From positions 62,001 to 126,000 of the forward strand of contig NZ_FOJN01000003.1 in the NCBI RefSeq assembly GCF_900111805.1: a stretch of DNA of 64,000 nucleotides, written 5' to 3'. Source of the stretch: Rhodococcoides kroppenstedtii (GTDB lineage Bacteria; Actinomycetota; Actinomycetes; Mycobacteriales; Mycobacteriaceae). Both the position numbers and the translations under genes were made by a program. Position 1 is the first letter of the stretch; each line of letters opens with the position of its first letter. This document shows positions 1 through 12,880 of this stretch, piece by piece. The notes below the pieces were generated by a model. The model did no database searches, had not been told where the DNA came from, and saw only the letters and a list, made by a program, of their open reading frames with translations.

Positions 1-117
1 ACGGCTCTGGACACCGACTCTCGACACGGGCGCTACCGCATGGGCGGCCGGTTGTGGTCCTGGAGTCCCATACTCGGCGGGTACATCCCGTCGGAGGATT
101 CGATCTCGCAGAACTGA
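1..117 (+). CDS. Possible 3' end of an upstream gene (partial)
   Basis: A plus-strand frame is open from the first base and ends with TGA at 115-117, giving about 38 residues with a Trp-rich stretch (GRLWSWSPILGGY). The stop lies 9 bp before the stop of asd on the other strand, which is the usual spacing for two convergent genes. The fragment is too short to assign a family; the Trp-rich pattern could belong to a PAS or GAF type domain, but that is a guess. It could also be a chance open frame in GC-rich DNA. Confidence 0.3.
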   Translation, partial: TALDTDSRHGRYRMGGRLWSWSPILGGYIPSEDSISQN

Positions 118-126
118 GCCGCGTCG

Positions 127-2428
<2,302 letters not shown>

Positions 2429-2558
2429 GCTGGTACTACCTCCTGCTTGTCGACGAGATCGGTACGGTGCTGACTTCGCTCCTGGTCGGGTCGGCGAGTC
2501 AGCCTACCGAGAACGCCTCCGATCGGGGCAATCGCGTGCTCGCTCCTACCATCGATCC

Positions 2559-4322
2559 GTGACCCGACCCGATTCCCCAGCCCTTCCGCCGCGGCAGGGA
2601 TTGCGACGGATGTTCGTCGAGGTCCCCCCGCGCGGCCGACGGTGGCCTGCCGGTGTCCGGGCCGCTCTGGCCTTCGGCGTTCCGGCGTTGGTCCTGCTCG
2701 CGCTCGGTCACCAGACGGAGGCGCTGCTCACGGCGGCGGGCGGATTCGCCGTCGTCTACGGCGAGGGACGCGCGTTCCGGGCGCGGTGGGCGGTGGTGCT
2801 CGTCGCCGGTGCGGCCCTCGTGGCGTCGGCGGCCGTGGGCGGCCTGGTCGGGCAGTACGCCCCCGCGCACACGGTCACGGGCGGCGCGATCCTCGTCGTG
2901 GTGCTGGCGGTGACCGCGGTGATCGGCGCGGTCGTGGTCGATGCGCTGCGGCTGGGTCCGCCCGGCCCGTTCTTCTTCGTGTTGACGTGCGCCATCGGAT
3001 CGGTGGTGCCGCTCGCGGGGGTGTCGTGGGCCGTCAACGCCGGCTGCGTCGCGATCGGCGCGGCCTGGGCCGCGATGGTGTCGATGTCGCCGGCGGTCCG
3101 AGACCCGATCCGGAGACGACGCGCCGACCCCCGCCGGGCCCCCGAGCGTGACGCCGTCGCCGCCGCCGAGCGTGCGGTCGCGGCGTTCCTCACCGCTCTC
3201 GACGACACCGCTCGGGACGATGACGGCTCGGACGGCACCGCCGGTCACGAGCATGCGTCCGGCAATCGCGTCGTCTCCGCTCGACATCGGGCGGCCACAG
3301 CCGTCGACACCGCCTGGGCGACGCTGCACGACGCGCGGATTCCGGCCCGCCGACCGGACGATCCGCTGGTCGCGCGCCTCCTGACCGTGCACCACACGTT
3401 CGCGACGGCCGGCGCCGGCCTGCCCCCGAGCCCCGACCACGCCGCCGACGCCGTGCACGACGGCATCCCCATGGCTCGACCGTCGGTCGCCTTCCGACTT
3501 CGCCGGGCCCTCCACCCGCACTCGCACGCGACCACCACCGCGGTGCGCGTCGGCGTCGCCTCGCTCGTCGCAGGCGGTCTGGCCGTCGCCGCCGGGCTCG
3601 GCCGACCCGACTGGGCCGTGGTCGGTGCGGTGCTGGTGCTCCAGCAGGGGCCGGATCGACCACGGGGCCTGGTGCGTGCGGCCCACCGACTCGCGGGGAC
3701 CGCGCTGGGCGTGGTGTTCTTCGCGGCGATCTTCTCGCTGCACCCGTCGGGGTTCGTTCTGGTGCTGATCCTCATGGGACTGCAGTTCCTCGTCGAGTTG
3801 GTCATCGCCCGCAACTACGGCATCGCCGTCGTCTTCATCACCCCGCTGGCCCTCCTGATCGGCGGCGCCTCGCACCCCGGCGCGCAGGCGTGGCCCCTGG
3901 CGGCGGAACGGCTGCTCGAGACCACCATCGGCGTCGCGTGCGCGGTGGCGGCGCTGTGGGTGGTCCTGCCCCGGGCTCACCGGCGGTGCCTCGACTGGTG
4001 CCTCGTCCGGACCGTCACGGCCTGCGAGACCCTGCTGGTCCACCTGCGCGGCGCCACGGTGGACGCGCCGTCGTCGATGGCCCTGCGCCGGGACGTCCAG
4101 TTCGAACTGACCGGGGCCGCGCTGGCCGCGGAACACGCCGTCGGGGACGACCGTGCGTGGGCGTCGAGGCAGTGGAATCGCTACCTCCGAGTGGACACCG
4201 TCGGGCACGGACTGCTGGCGGCGTGCCGGACTCGCGGCGTGGGCACGATCGATCCCGCACCGTGGCTCACCCGACTGCCACGAGAGAACCCCCGGGATGT
4301 TCCGAGCGGCGCATCGGAGTAA
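2559..4322 (+). CDS. FUSC-family integral membrane protein
   Basis: The protein has about 587 residues with two blocks of membrane helices separated by a charged cytosolic stretch. The N-terminal block (from RAALAFGVPALVLLALG) and the C-terminal block (TAVRVGVASLVAGGLAV, then DWAVVGAVLVLQQGPDRPRG) have the layout of the FUSC/aromatic-acid-exporter-like family. The substrate is unknown. I chose the GTG at 2559; an ATG at 2610 in the same frame is a good alternative, and the upstream part of the open frame lies antisense to lysC and is not coding. Its TAA stop at 4320-4322 directly abuts the ribosome binding site of the leuA leader peptide. Confidence 0.8.
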   Translation: MTRPDSPALPPRQGLRRMFVEVPPRGRRWPAGVRAALAFGVPALVLLALGHQTEALLTAAGGFAVVYGEGRAFRARWAVVLVAGAALVASAAVGGLVGQYAPAHTVTGGAILVVVLAVTAVIGAVVVDALRLGPPGPFFFVLTCAIGSVVPLAGVSWAVNAGCVAIGAAWAAMVSMSPAVRDPIRRRRADPRRAPERDAVAAAERAVAAFLTALDDTARDDDGSDGTAGHEHASGNRVVSARHRAATAVDTAWATLHDARIPARRPDDPLVARLLTVHHTFATAGAGLPPSPDHAADAVHDGIPMARPSVAFRLRRALHPHSHATTTAVRVGVASLVAGGLAVAAGLGRPDWAVVGAVLVLQQGPDRPRGLVRAAHRLAGTALGVVFFAAIFSLHPSGFVLVLILMGLQFLVELVIARNYGIAVVFITPLALLIGGASHPGAQAWPLAAERLLETTIGVACAVAALWVVLPRAHRRCLDWCLVRTVTACETLLVHLRGATVDAPSSMALRRDVQFELTGAALAAEHAVGDDRAWASRQWNRYLRVDTVGHGLLAACRTRGVGTIDPAPWLTRLPRENPRDVPSGASE

Positions 4323-4327
4323 GGTGA

Positions 4328-6274
<1,947 letters not shown>

Positions 6275-6437
6275 CCACATTTCGCCCCCGCACCGCCCAC
6301 GGGTGTGACAGGCTGCAGGCCTGTGGGCGGTCGCGGTGGGCGAACTGCGCCCCGGACCCCATCCGAGACCGGCGCGGACGTGGGTGAGCCGAGCGGAGTC
6401 GAAGGGGAGGGTGTTGGCCGAGCGTGACCCGGGCTCG

Positions 6438-6773
6438 ATGTCGAATCCCGTCGGCGCCGTCGTCGCCGAACACACCGAGCAGGATCTCCGGATCGTCACC
6501 GTCCGCGGCACCCTCGACCTGAGCTCGTCGATCCACCTCGCGCCGGTCGACACGTCCGTGCGGGCGGTCCTCCTGGACCTGCGCGACGTCGACTTCCTCT
6601 CCTCCGCGGGCATCGCGGCGCTCATTCGCGTGCGCAACGACGTGCCCCCGCACACCCCTCTCGTGGCGGTCGCCGATCACCAGGAAGTGGTGCGGCCCTT
6701 CGAACTCAGCGGCCTCGATCGGCTGATTCCGGTGGTTCCGGACCTCGAGACGGGCCGTCGCCGGGTGGAGTGA
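6438..6773 (+). CDS. STAS-domain protein (anti-sigma factor antagonist-like)
   Basis: A 111-residue protein made of one STAS domain: VVTVRGTLDLSSS-like first strands and the motif DVDFLSSAGIAAL, whose Ser pair sits where SpoIIAA-type antagonists are phosphorylated by anti-sigma kinases. No kinase or sigma factor lies next to it. The start is uncertain: ATG 6438 precedes the domain well, while GTG 6411 and TTG 6414 lie directly behind a strong AGGGGAGG. The last 68 bp overlap the 3' end of the convergent LysR gene. Confidence 0.7.
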   Translation: MSNPVGAVVAEHTEQDLRIVTVRGTLDLSSSIHLAPVDTSVRAVLLDLRDVDFLSSAGIAALIRVRNDVPPHTPLVAVADHQEVVRPFELSGLDRLIPVVPDLETGRRRVE

Positions 6774-7668
6774 CGGCGTCCAGCAGCGCGGACACCTCGT
6801 CGTCGAACGCGCGCAGGACCGCGCGCACGGCCGGGCGCAGCTCCGCGCCGGGTCGGGTGGCGACGTCGTAGACCCGCGCCGCACGGACCCCGGCCAGACG
6901 ACACCGCGCCACCGCCGGGTGGGCCGAGGCGTACCGGGGCATGAGGGCGATGCCGTGACCGGCCGAGACCAACTCCTCGATGAGACGGAAATCGTTGATG
7001 CGCATGACCACTCGCGGCTCGACGCCCGTCACCGCCGCCACCGAGAGCAACACGTCGTCGACCGGGAAGCCGCCGCGCACGCTGATCCAGCGCTCGTTCG
7101 CGAGCTCACGCACTTCCACCGACTCCCGTCCGGCCAACGGATGGTCCGGGGGCACCACGAGATCGATGGGCTCGCGCAACACGGTGCGCACCGCCACGCG
7201 CTCGGAGGCGATGGTCGGGGCCCGCTCGTCGCGATGGGTGAGCACGACGTCGTAGTCGGCCAGCAACCGCGGCACCGCAGAGGCCGGCACGTCCTCGTCA
7301 CGGGCGTCGACGGTGACGCCCGACGTCGCCATCCGGTGCAGCACGCGGGGCAGGAGCAGGGCTGCACCCGACGGGAACAACGCCACTCGCACCGTGCCGC
7401 GCGGCGTTTCCGAGAACGACTCCATCTCCGCCACGGCCCGGTCGAGCGCGGACAGCACCTCGTCGACGTGCGGCAGCAAGGCCCGACCCGCCGCCGTGAG
7501 TCGGAGCCGACGCCCGTCGGGCTCGAGCAGCGCCACGCCCGCCTCCCGGGTCAGCACCTTGAGTTGCTGCGAGATCGCGGACGGGGTCGTGGACAGCGCC
7601 GCCGCGGCAGCGGCGACCGTGCCGCGATCGGCAACCTCCCGCAGCACCCGCAGACGACGGACATCCAT
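6706..7668 (-). CDS. LysR-family transcriptional regulator
   Basis: The 320-residue protein begins with the LysR winged helix-turn-helix (VLREVADRGTVAAAAAALSTTPSAIS) followed by the periplasmic-binding-like effector domain from about residue 90. It is divergent from an EamA-type exporter with only 64 bp between them, so it most likely controls that exporter and itself. Its ATG overlaps one arm of a perfect palindrome. The effector is unknown. Confidence 0.9.
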   Translation of the reverse strand: MDVRRLRVLREVADRGTVAAAAAALSTTPSAISQQLKVLTREAGVALLEPDGRRLRLTAAGRALLPHVDEVLSALDRAVAEMESFSETPRGTVRVALFPSGAALLLPRVLHRMATSGVTVDARDEDVPASAVPRLLADYDVVLTHRDERAPTIASERVAVRTVLREPIDLVVPPDHPLAGRESVEVRELANERWISVRGGFPVDDVLLSVAAVTGVEPRVVMRINDFRLIEELVSAGHGIALMPRYASAHPAVARCRLAGVRAARVYDVATRPGAELRPAVRAVLRAFDDEVSALLDAVTPPGDGPSRGPEPPESADRGR

Positions 7669-7683
7669 GTAGTGAAACTACAT
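7667..7683. promoter_or_regulatory. Perfect palindrome in the LysR/EamA divergent region
   Basis: ATGTAGT-GAA-ACTACAT is a perfect 7+7 inverted repeat. The left end overlaps the LysR start codon (complement of 7666-7668) and the right end holds an ATG at 7682 in frame with the exporter. A LysR-type T-N-A operator core fits inside it. Its position over a start codon suggests autorepression or leaderless transcripts, both inferred. Confidence 0.55.
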
Positions 7684-7732
7684 GGACAGGTCGGAACAAT
7701 TCGATGGTGCTACAGCCACGCCGGGCCTCACC

Positions 7733-8668
7733 ATGAAGGTCATGACCACCCGCGACCGCCTCCTCGGCCTCACCGTCGTCATCCTGTGGGGCCTGAACTT
7801 CCTGGCCATCCGCGCCGGTCTCGACCAGTACCCCCCGTTCTTCTTCGCCGCGCTGCGGTTCGCGGTCATCGCCGTTCCCGTCGTGCTGTTCGTCCGCCTG
7901 CCCCGTGTTCCGAAGCGCTGGCTTCTGCTGTACGGCACCGGGTTCGGGCTCCTGCAGTTCGCCTTCCTGTTCGCTGCCATGAACGCGGGCATGCCCACCG
8001 GACTCGCCTCGCTGGTCCTGCAGTCCTCCGCCCCCTTCACGGTGGTGCTCGGGGCGCTGCTGCTGCGGGAGCACGTCGGACCGCGGCAGTGGCTCGGCAT
8101 CGGCGTCGCCGTCGGCGGCATGGTCCTCATCGGCTGGGACCGCGCGCAGACCGCCACCCTGATCCCCGTCCTCCTCACCCTCCTCGCCGGGCTGAGCTGG
8201 GCCTTCGGCAATCTCGGCAACCGCCTGGCCAAGTCCACCGAACCGATGCGGCTGATGCTGTGGATGACCGTCGTCCCGCCGCTGCCGCTCTTCGCGCTGT
8301 CCGCCGCCGTCGAGGGCCCGACGGCCGGCTGGTCCGCCCTCGCCGTGTCCGTCACCACCGGACAGCTCTGGGGCCTGGTCGGACTCGCCTACATCGTTTT
8401 TCTCGGCACCATCGTCGGCTCCGGGCTGTGGACCGTGCTCATCGCCCGCAACCCCGCCGGCGTGGTCGCGCCGTTCTCGCTCCTGGTGCCGGTGGTGGGC
8501 ATCGCCGCCTCGTGGATCGTGCTGGACGAGACACCGTCGGTGCTCTCCCTCGTCGGCGCCGCCGTCGTCATCGGCGGTTGTCTATGGGGTCTCGGGACCA
8601 CCCGGCGCGGCGCCGAGCTGGTACGGCCGGAACTGGCGGCGGTCGGTCCGGTGCCCGCTCGGCAATGA
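7733..8668 (+). CDS. EamA-family (DMT) transporter
   Basis: A drug/metabolite exporter of about 311 residues with ten predicted helices arranged as two EamA repeats (LLGLTVVILWGLNFLAIRAG at the start; the second repeat begins near LIPVLLTLLAGLSWAFGNLG). Members export amino acids, purines or similar metabolites; this substrate is unknown. Starts at ATG 7733, ATG 7742 or the upstream ATG 7682 are all possible, because no clear ribosome binding site marks any of them. It is divergent from the LysR gene that probably regulates it. Confidence 0.85.
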   Translation: MKVMTTRDRLLGLTVVILWGLNFLAIRAGLDQYPPFFFAALRFAVIAVPVVLFVRLPRVPKRWLLLYGTGFGLLQFAFLFAAMNAGMPTGLASLVLQSSAPFTVVLGALLLREHVGPRQWLGIGVAVGGMVLIGWDRAQTATLIPVLLTLLAGLSWAFGNLGNRLAKSTEPMRLMLWMTVVPPLPLFALSAAVEGPTAGWSALAVSVTTGQLWGLVGLAYIVFLGTIVGSGLWTVLIARNPAGVVAPFSLLVPVVGIAASWIVLDETPSVLSLVGAAVVIGGCLWGLGTTRRGAELVRPELAAVGPVPARQ

Positions 8669-8713
8669 CGCGCCGGTCGACACCGAACCCGGGTCCAACC
8701 CTTCGACCGCCTT

Positions 8714-9313
8714 TCACACGGAGAGCTTGCGCAGCAGCTCGCACATGAAGTCGGCCACCGCCGTGGCCTGCTTGCGAGTACGGCAGTGCAGCACCACTTC
8801 TCGCGACGACTCGACGATCACGTCCGTGACGACGTCGAGCATGATGCGATTGCGGCTGGTGTCCGCCGGACCGAGCAACGCCGAGTTCTGACGTATCCAT
8901 TCGAGGCGGTCCTCACGCCGACGACGCTCGAAGCCGGGTGGCCCGTCGTTGTCCAGAAAGACCGCGGCCACGTCGCGGCGCTGCCAACTCCCGTCGAGAA
9001 ACGCCCGGGCCCCCACACAGAACAACTCGAGGGGATCGCTCGTACCGGCGCGTCGCGCGGCGGCCACGGCCGCCCTGACCTGCTCGAGATGCGCCGAATC
9101 GTGCCGGTCCCACAGTGCGGTGTAGAGCTCGGCCTTGCCTCCGAAATGGTGGTAGAGACTGCCTGTGCTCGACCCGGCACGCTCGACGATGTCCGCGATG
9201 TTCGCGTCGAGATAACCGGATTCCGCGAAGACGTCCCGGGCAGCGTCGAGCAGCCGACGTTGCGTCTCACCGGTCTTGCTCCATCGCCACGACGCGGCCC
9301 GCTTCTCGGCCAT
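8714..9313 (-). CDS. TetR-family transcriptional regulator
   Basis: The protein of about 199 residues has a TetR helix-turn-helix (ANIADIVERAGSSTGSLYHHF) and a divergent ligand-binding C-terminal half with no family I recognise. I chose ATG 9313 because GGGGGAG lies just before it; an ATG 24 bp upstream at 9337 is the alternative. Its likely target is its own promoter through the palindrome at 9349-9367. It is convergent with the EamA exporter and divergent from murT, but neither is an obvious partner. Confidence 0.88.
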   Translation of the reverse strand: MAEKRAASWRWSKTGETQRRLLDAARDVFAESGYLDANIADIVERAGSSTGSLYHHFGGKAELYTALWDRHDSAHLEQVRAAVAAARRAGTSDPLELFCVGARAFLDGSWQRRDVAAVFLDNDGPPGFERRRREDRLEWIRQNSALLGPADTSRNRIMLDVVTDVIVESSREVVLHCRTRKQATAVADFMCELLRKLSV

Positions 9314-9348
9314 GATCTCCCCCTGATTCGTCATCACGACTTCGCGGC

Positions 9349-9367
9349 CCCGATTCTAGAATTCGGG
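9349..9367. promoter_or_regulatory. Candidate TetR operator
   Basis: CCCGATTCTAGAATTCGGG is a near-perfect palindrome (arms CCCGA/TCGGG around TTCTAGAA), and its A+T-rich core stands out from the surroundings. It is 12-36 bp upstream of the possible TetR starts, so autoregulation is likely. It could also affect the divergent murT-gatD promoter. Confidence 0.5.
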
Positions 9368-9529
9368 TCCGTCGACGGAGTCGGGCGCAATACCGGTGTC
9401 GTCCTTCGGCGAACGCTCCTCCGCGTGGCGTCGCACTCCGAGCCGGGGTCCGGCTGCGTCCGTCACCCCCGTCACCTCGGCCGTCCGCCGCCCGGGCGGC
9501 TCGGTCGAGGTGTGGGAGAATCGATCACC

Positions 9530-10840
9530 ATGGTCGACAGCACTTCGTCCCGGCGCGCCGCCGCCCCCCGCGGCTCGATCGGCCTGCGGGGCCGGATCGC
9601 CCTGGGAGCCGCCTCGGCCACCGCCTGGGCCTCCCGGAAGGCCGGTCGCGGTCAGGGGTCGATGATCGGCGGCCTCGTCGCACTCAAGATCGACCCCGCG
9701 CTGATGACGCGCCTGGGTCGCGGGCGCCGCACCGCCGTGATCACCGGCACCAACGGCAAGTCCACGACCACCCGAATGACGGCCGCCGCCCTCGGCACCC
9801 TCGGCGAGGTGGCCACGCAGGCCGACGGCGCCAACATGGACGCCGGCATCGTCGCGGCGCTGACGGCCCGTCGCGCCGCCCCCCTGGCCGCGCTCGAGGT
9901 GGACGAGCTGCACGTCCCCCACGTCTCCGACGCGGTGAACCCCGAGGTCGTCGTGCTGCTCAACCTCAGCCGCGACCAGTTGGACCGCGTCGGCGAGATC
10001 AACATGATCGAGCGGAAACTGCGAGCGGGCCTGGCCCGTCATCCCGAGACGATCGTCGTCGCCAACTGCGACGACGTCCTGGTCACCTCGGCGGCGTTCG
10101 ACGCGCCGAACGTGGTGTGGGTGGCCGCGGGTGCAGGCTGGGTGAGCGATTCCGTCAGCTGCCCACGCACCGGCGAACCCATCGTGTGGGACGGACCCCG
10201 CTGGCGCAGCACGGCGCCCCTCGCGGACGGCCGCGAGTTCGCCCGGCCGGAGCCGTCGTGGTGGCTCGACGACGAAAACCTGTACGGCCCCGACGGTCTC
10301 GTGCTGCCGATGTCCCTCGCGCTGCCGGGCCGCGCCAACCGCGGTAACGCGGCCCAGGCCGTCGCAGCCGCCGTCGCGATGGGTGCGCGTGCCGAGGACG
10401 CCGTCGCCGCGGTGTCCACGGTCGGTGAGGTCGCCGGACGCTACGGCACGGTGCAGTACGGCCCGCACACCGTCCGAATGTTGTTGGCCAAGAACCCCGC
10501 CGGGTGGCAGGAAGCCCTGTCGATGATCGACCCCGACGCCGACGGTCTGGTCATCGCCGTCAACGGTCAGGTCCCCGACGGCGAGGATCTGTCCTGGCTG
10601 TGGGACGTGCGATTCGAACATTTCGAGAACACCCGCGTCGTCGCGTCGGGCGAGCGGGCGACCGACCTCGGCGTGCGCCTCACCTACGCCGCCGCCGAGC
10701 ACGAGGTCGTCGCTGATCCGTTGCGCGCCATCGAGTCCTGCCCTCCCGGCCGGGTCGAGGTGCTGGCGAACTACACCGCGTTCCGCGACCTGGGTCGAGC
10801 GCTGGCCCGCGAGACCGCCAAGGAGGCTCCCGGTGCCTGA
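9530..10840 (+). CDS. murT: Lipid II isoglutaminyl synthase, Mur-ligase subunit MurT
   Basis: MurT works with GatD to amidate the alpha-carboxyl of D-glutamate in lipid II, making D-isoglutamine. The 436-residue protein has the Mur-ligase ATP-binding motif GTNGKST and the C-terminal DUF1727 region. ATG 9530 follows GGGAGAA. The gene overlaps gatD by 8 bp, matching mycobacterial Rv3712-Rv3713. The Staphylococcus protein has a four-Cys zinc ribbon in the middle domain; here the matching region (DSVSCPRTGEPIVW) keeps a single Cys, so the zinc site seems to be missing. Confidence 0.92.
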   Translation: MVDSTSSRRAAAPRGSIGLRGRIALGAASATAWASRKAGRGQGSMIGGLVALKIDPALMTRLGRGRRTAVITGTNGKSTTTRMTAAALGTLGEVATQADGANMDAGIVAALTARRAAPLAALEVDELHVPHVSDAVNPEVVVLLNLSRDQLDRVGEINMIERKLRAGLARHPETIVVANCDDVLVTSAAFDAPNVVWVAAGAGWVSDSVSCPRTGEPIVWDGPRWRSTAPLADGREFARPEPSWWLDDENLYGPDGLVLPMSLALPGRANRGNAAQAVAAAVAMGARAEDAVAAVSTVGEVAGRYGTVQYGPHTVRMLLAKNPAGWQEALSMIDPDADGLVIAVNGQVPDGEDLSWLWDVRFEHFENTRVVASGERATDLGVRLTYAAAEHEVVADPLRAIESCPPGRVEVLANYTAFRDLGRALARETAKEAPGA

Positions 10841-11537
10841 CGCCGTCCGCATCGGCCTGGTCCTGCCCGACGTCATGGGCACCTACGGCGACGGCGGCAA
10901 CGCCCTCGTTCTGCGTCAACGACTCCGGATGCGAGGACAGGACGCCGAGATCGTCTCCATCACACTGAACGATCCGGTCCCGGACTCCCTCGACGTCTAC
11001 GTCCTCGGCGGCGCCGAGGACTCGGCGCAACGACTCGCGACCCGACACCTGACGCGGTACCCCGGATTGCAACGTGCCGCCGAACGAGGGGCGCCCGTAC
11101 TCGCGATCTGCGCCGCCATCCAGGTGCTCGGCCACTGGTACGAGACCAGTTCCGGGGAGCGCGTCGACGGGGTCGGCATGCTCGACCTCACCACCGCGCC
11201 GCGGACCGAACGCGCCATCGGCGAGGTGGTCACCCGGCCCGCGACCTCGGCACTGACTCAGACCCTCACGGGCTTCGAGAACCACCGCGGCGGAACCACT
11301 CTCGGGTCCGACGCCGTCCCGTTCGCTCGCGTCGAGCGTGGGGTGGGCAACGGTGTCGGCGACGGGACCGAGGGTGTGGTGCAGGGCTCCGTCATCGGCA
11401 CCTACATGCACGGGCCGGCCCTCGCGCGGAACCCCGAGTTGGCGGATCACCTCCTGGAGACGGCGCTGGGGCGGACGCTGGAGCCGCTGCACCTGCCCGA
11501 CGTCGAGCAGCTGCGCACGGAGCGTCTGCGCCGCTGA
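10833..11537 (+). CDS. gatD: Lipid II isoglutaminyl synthase, glutamine amidotransferase subunit GatD
   Basis: A 234-residue class I glutaminase, CobB/CobQ-like, that supplies ammonia to MurT. The catalytic Cys93 is in LAICAAIQ and the partner His193 is in GTYMHGP, matching the Cys/His pair of characterised GatD. The GTG start at 10833 lies inside the last codons of murT and follows AGGAGG at 10821-10826, so the two proteins are translationally coupled. It ends the operon; repeats follow. Confidence 0.93.
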   Translation: MPDAVRIGLVLPDVMGTYGDGGNALVLRQRLRMRGQDAEIVSITLNDPVPDSLDVYVLGGAEDSAQRLATRHLTRYPGLQRAAERGAPVLAICAAIQVLGHWYETSSGERVDGVGMLDLTTAPRTERAIGEVVTRPATSALTQTLTGFENHRGGTTLGSDAVPFARVERGVGNGVGDGTEGVVQGSVIGTYMHGPALARNPELADHLLETALGRTLEPLHLPDVEQLRTERLRR

Positions 11538-11544
11538 CGTCCGC

Positions 11545-11774
11545 GGGCGCCGGTGCCCACAACTCGCCCGCTCCGACGGGATCCCGGCGATCCGACCGAG
11601 TTGTGGACGATCACGCCCGGTTCCGGCGCGAGTTTCGCCACCCGATCCGCCCCGAACCCGCGGATTCGCAGAACTTTCCCCGAGAATGTGCCGAAACTCG
11701 CGCGCCGGGCGCCGGTGCCCACAACTCGCGTGAGACGACGGGATCCCGGCGATCCGACCGACCTGTGGACGATC
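11545..11774. repeat. Pair of 68-bp direct repeats with internal inverted repeats
   Basis: Two 68-bp copies (11545-11612 and 11707-11774) lie in the same direction and differ at only a few positions. The first contains a perfect 10-bp inverted repeat (CCACAACTCG at 11557-11566 with its complement at 11597-11606), which is decayed in the second. Between them CGCGAGTTTCG (11627-11637) and CGAAACTCGCG (11692-11702) form another inverted pair. The 248 bp between gatD and the AbrB gene hold no gene. The structure resembles an intergenic REP/MITE-like element. Confidence 0.7.
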
Positions 11775-11785
11775 GGGCCCGGCGC

Positions 11786-12880
11786 TCAGACCCCGACGGC
11801 CTCCTGACGCCGTAAGGCCCGCCGGGTGAGAAGCGTGGCGATCACGGGCGCGGCGATCAGCATGAGCACCAGCCGGATCAGCTGCACGCAGGCGACGAAG
11901 GTGACGTCGGACCCCGTCGAGGCGGAGACCGCGAGCACTGCGGCCAGGCCGCCGGGGGTGGTGGCGAGGTAGCCGGTGAGCATCGAAGTCCCGGTCAGCT
12001 CCGCGAGCAGCCACCCGAACAGCGCGCAGACCACACCCACGCCGACGACGAGGGCCACGGCGTAGGGGAACAGGCGGCCGATCGACCGCAGACTCTGCAG
12101 GGTGAAGGCGAGCCCCGCCTGCCATCCGATGATCAGGAACGCCACCGGCAGCACCGCCGCCGGAACGTCGAGCTCGCCGGGCCGGCCGGACAGGGCGCAC
12201 GCCCCGGACACGAGCAGCGGACCGAGGGTGGCCGGTGCGGGGAGGCGCAGCAGCCGACCGGCGACGATGCCCACCACGACCGCGGCGACGACGAAGCCGA
12301 GGGCTGCCCACCACGGGTACGACCGGCCGCCCGTGTCCGGCGCCACCACCGCGTGGGTGTCGGCGTGGAACGCGAAGGTCACCACCAGTGGCATGGTGAC
12401 CACCACGAGCGCGACGCGCAGGTACTGCACCACGGCGACGACCCGCTCGTCCCCGCCGAGTTCCCGCGCCGCGGCGACGAGTCCGGTGGCGCCGCCCGCG
12501 ATGAGCGACAGCATCCCCGTTGCGGCGGTCACCTCGCGGTTCAGTGCGAGAAGGGCGCCGGCACCCGCGCTGACCACCAACGTCGCGACGCCGACGAGCA
12601 CTGCGGGAATCGCGTTGTCGCCCAACGACCTCAACGTGTCCGGATCGATCATGAGCCCGATCGTCACCGCGAGGGCACCCTGCGCCGCCATCGATCCGAG
12701 ACGCGGCACCCGCGCGGGCCCCAGCCCGGTGAGCGCGAAGATCACCGCGACCACCAGGGCCGCGAAGAGCGACGGCGCCGTCAGACCGGCGGCGTCCAGC
12801 GCGACCCAGCCGGCCACGGACACGGCCGTGAGCGCCACCCAGCGGGCGGCGCTCACGGCGACGGTACGAGCTCGGGTCAC
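11786..12880 (-). CDS. AbrB-family (COG3180) membrane transporter
   Basis: A 364-residue polytopic protein with about ten helices in two similar halves, typical of the AbrB/YdgA-like putative ammonia-monooxygenase-related membrane family (not the AbrB DNA-binding protein). Gly-rich segments such as MLSLIAGGATGLVAAARELGG and TPGGLAAVLAVSASTGSD are family hallmarks. The substrate is unknown. GTG 12880 overlaps the stop of the stress-protein gene (GTGA), and the gene ends the minus-strand carboxylate-uptake run. Confidence 0.8.
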   Translation of the reverse strand: MTRARTVAVSAARWVALTAVSVAGWVALDAAGLTAPSLFAALVVAVIFALTGLGPARVPRLGSMAAQGALAVTIGLMIDPDTLRSLGDNAIPAVLVGVATLVVSAGAGALLALNREVTAATGMLSLIAGGATGLVAAARELGGDERVVAVVQYLRVALVVVTMPLVVTFAFHADTHAVVAPDTGGRSYPWWAALGFVVAAVVVGIVAGRLLRLPAPATLGPLLVSGACALSGRPGELDVPAAVLPVAFLIIGWQAGLAFTLQSLRSIGRLFPYAVALVVGVGVVCALFGWLLAELTGTSMLTGYLATTPGGLAAVLAVSASTGSDVTFVACVQLIRLVLMLIAAPVIATLLTRRALRRQEAVGV

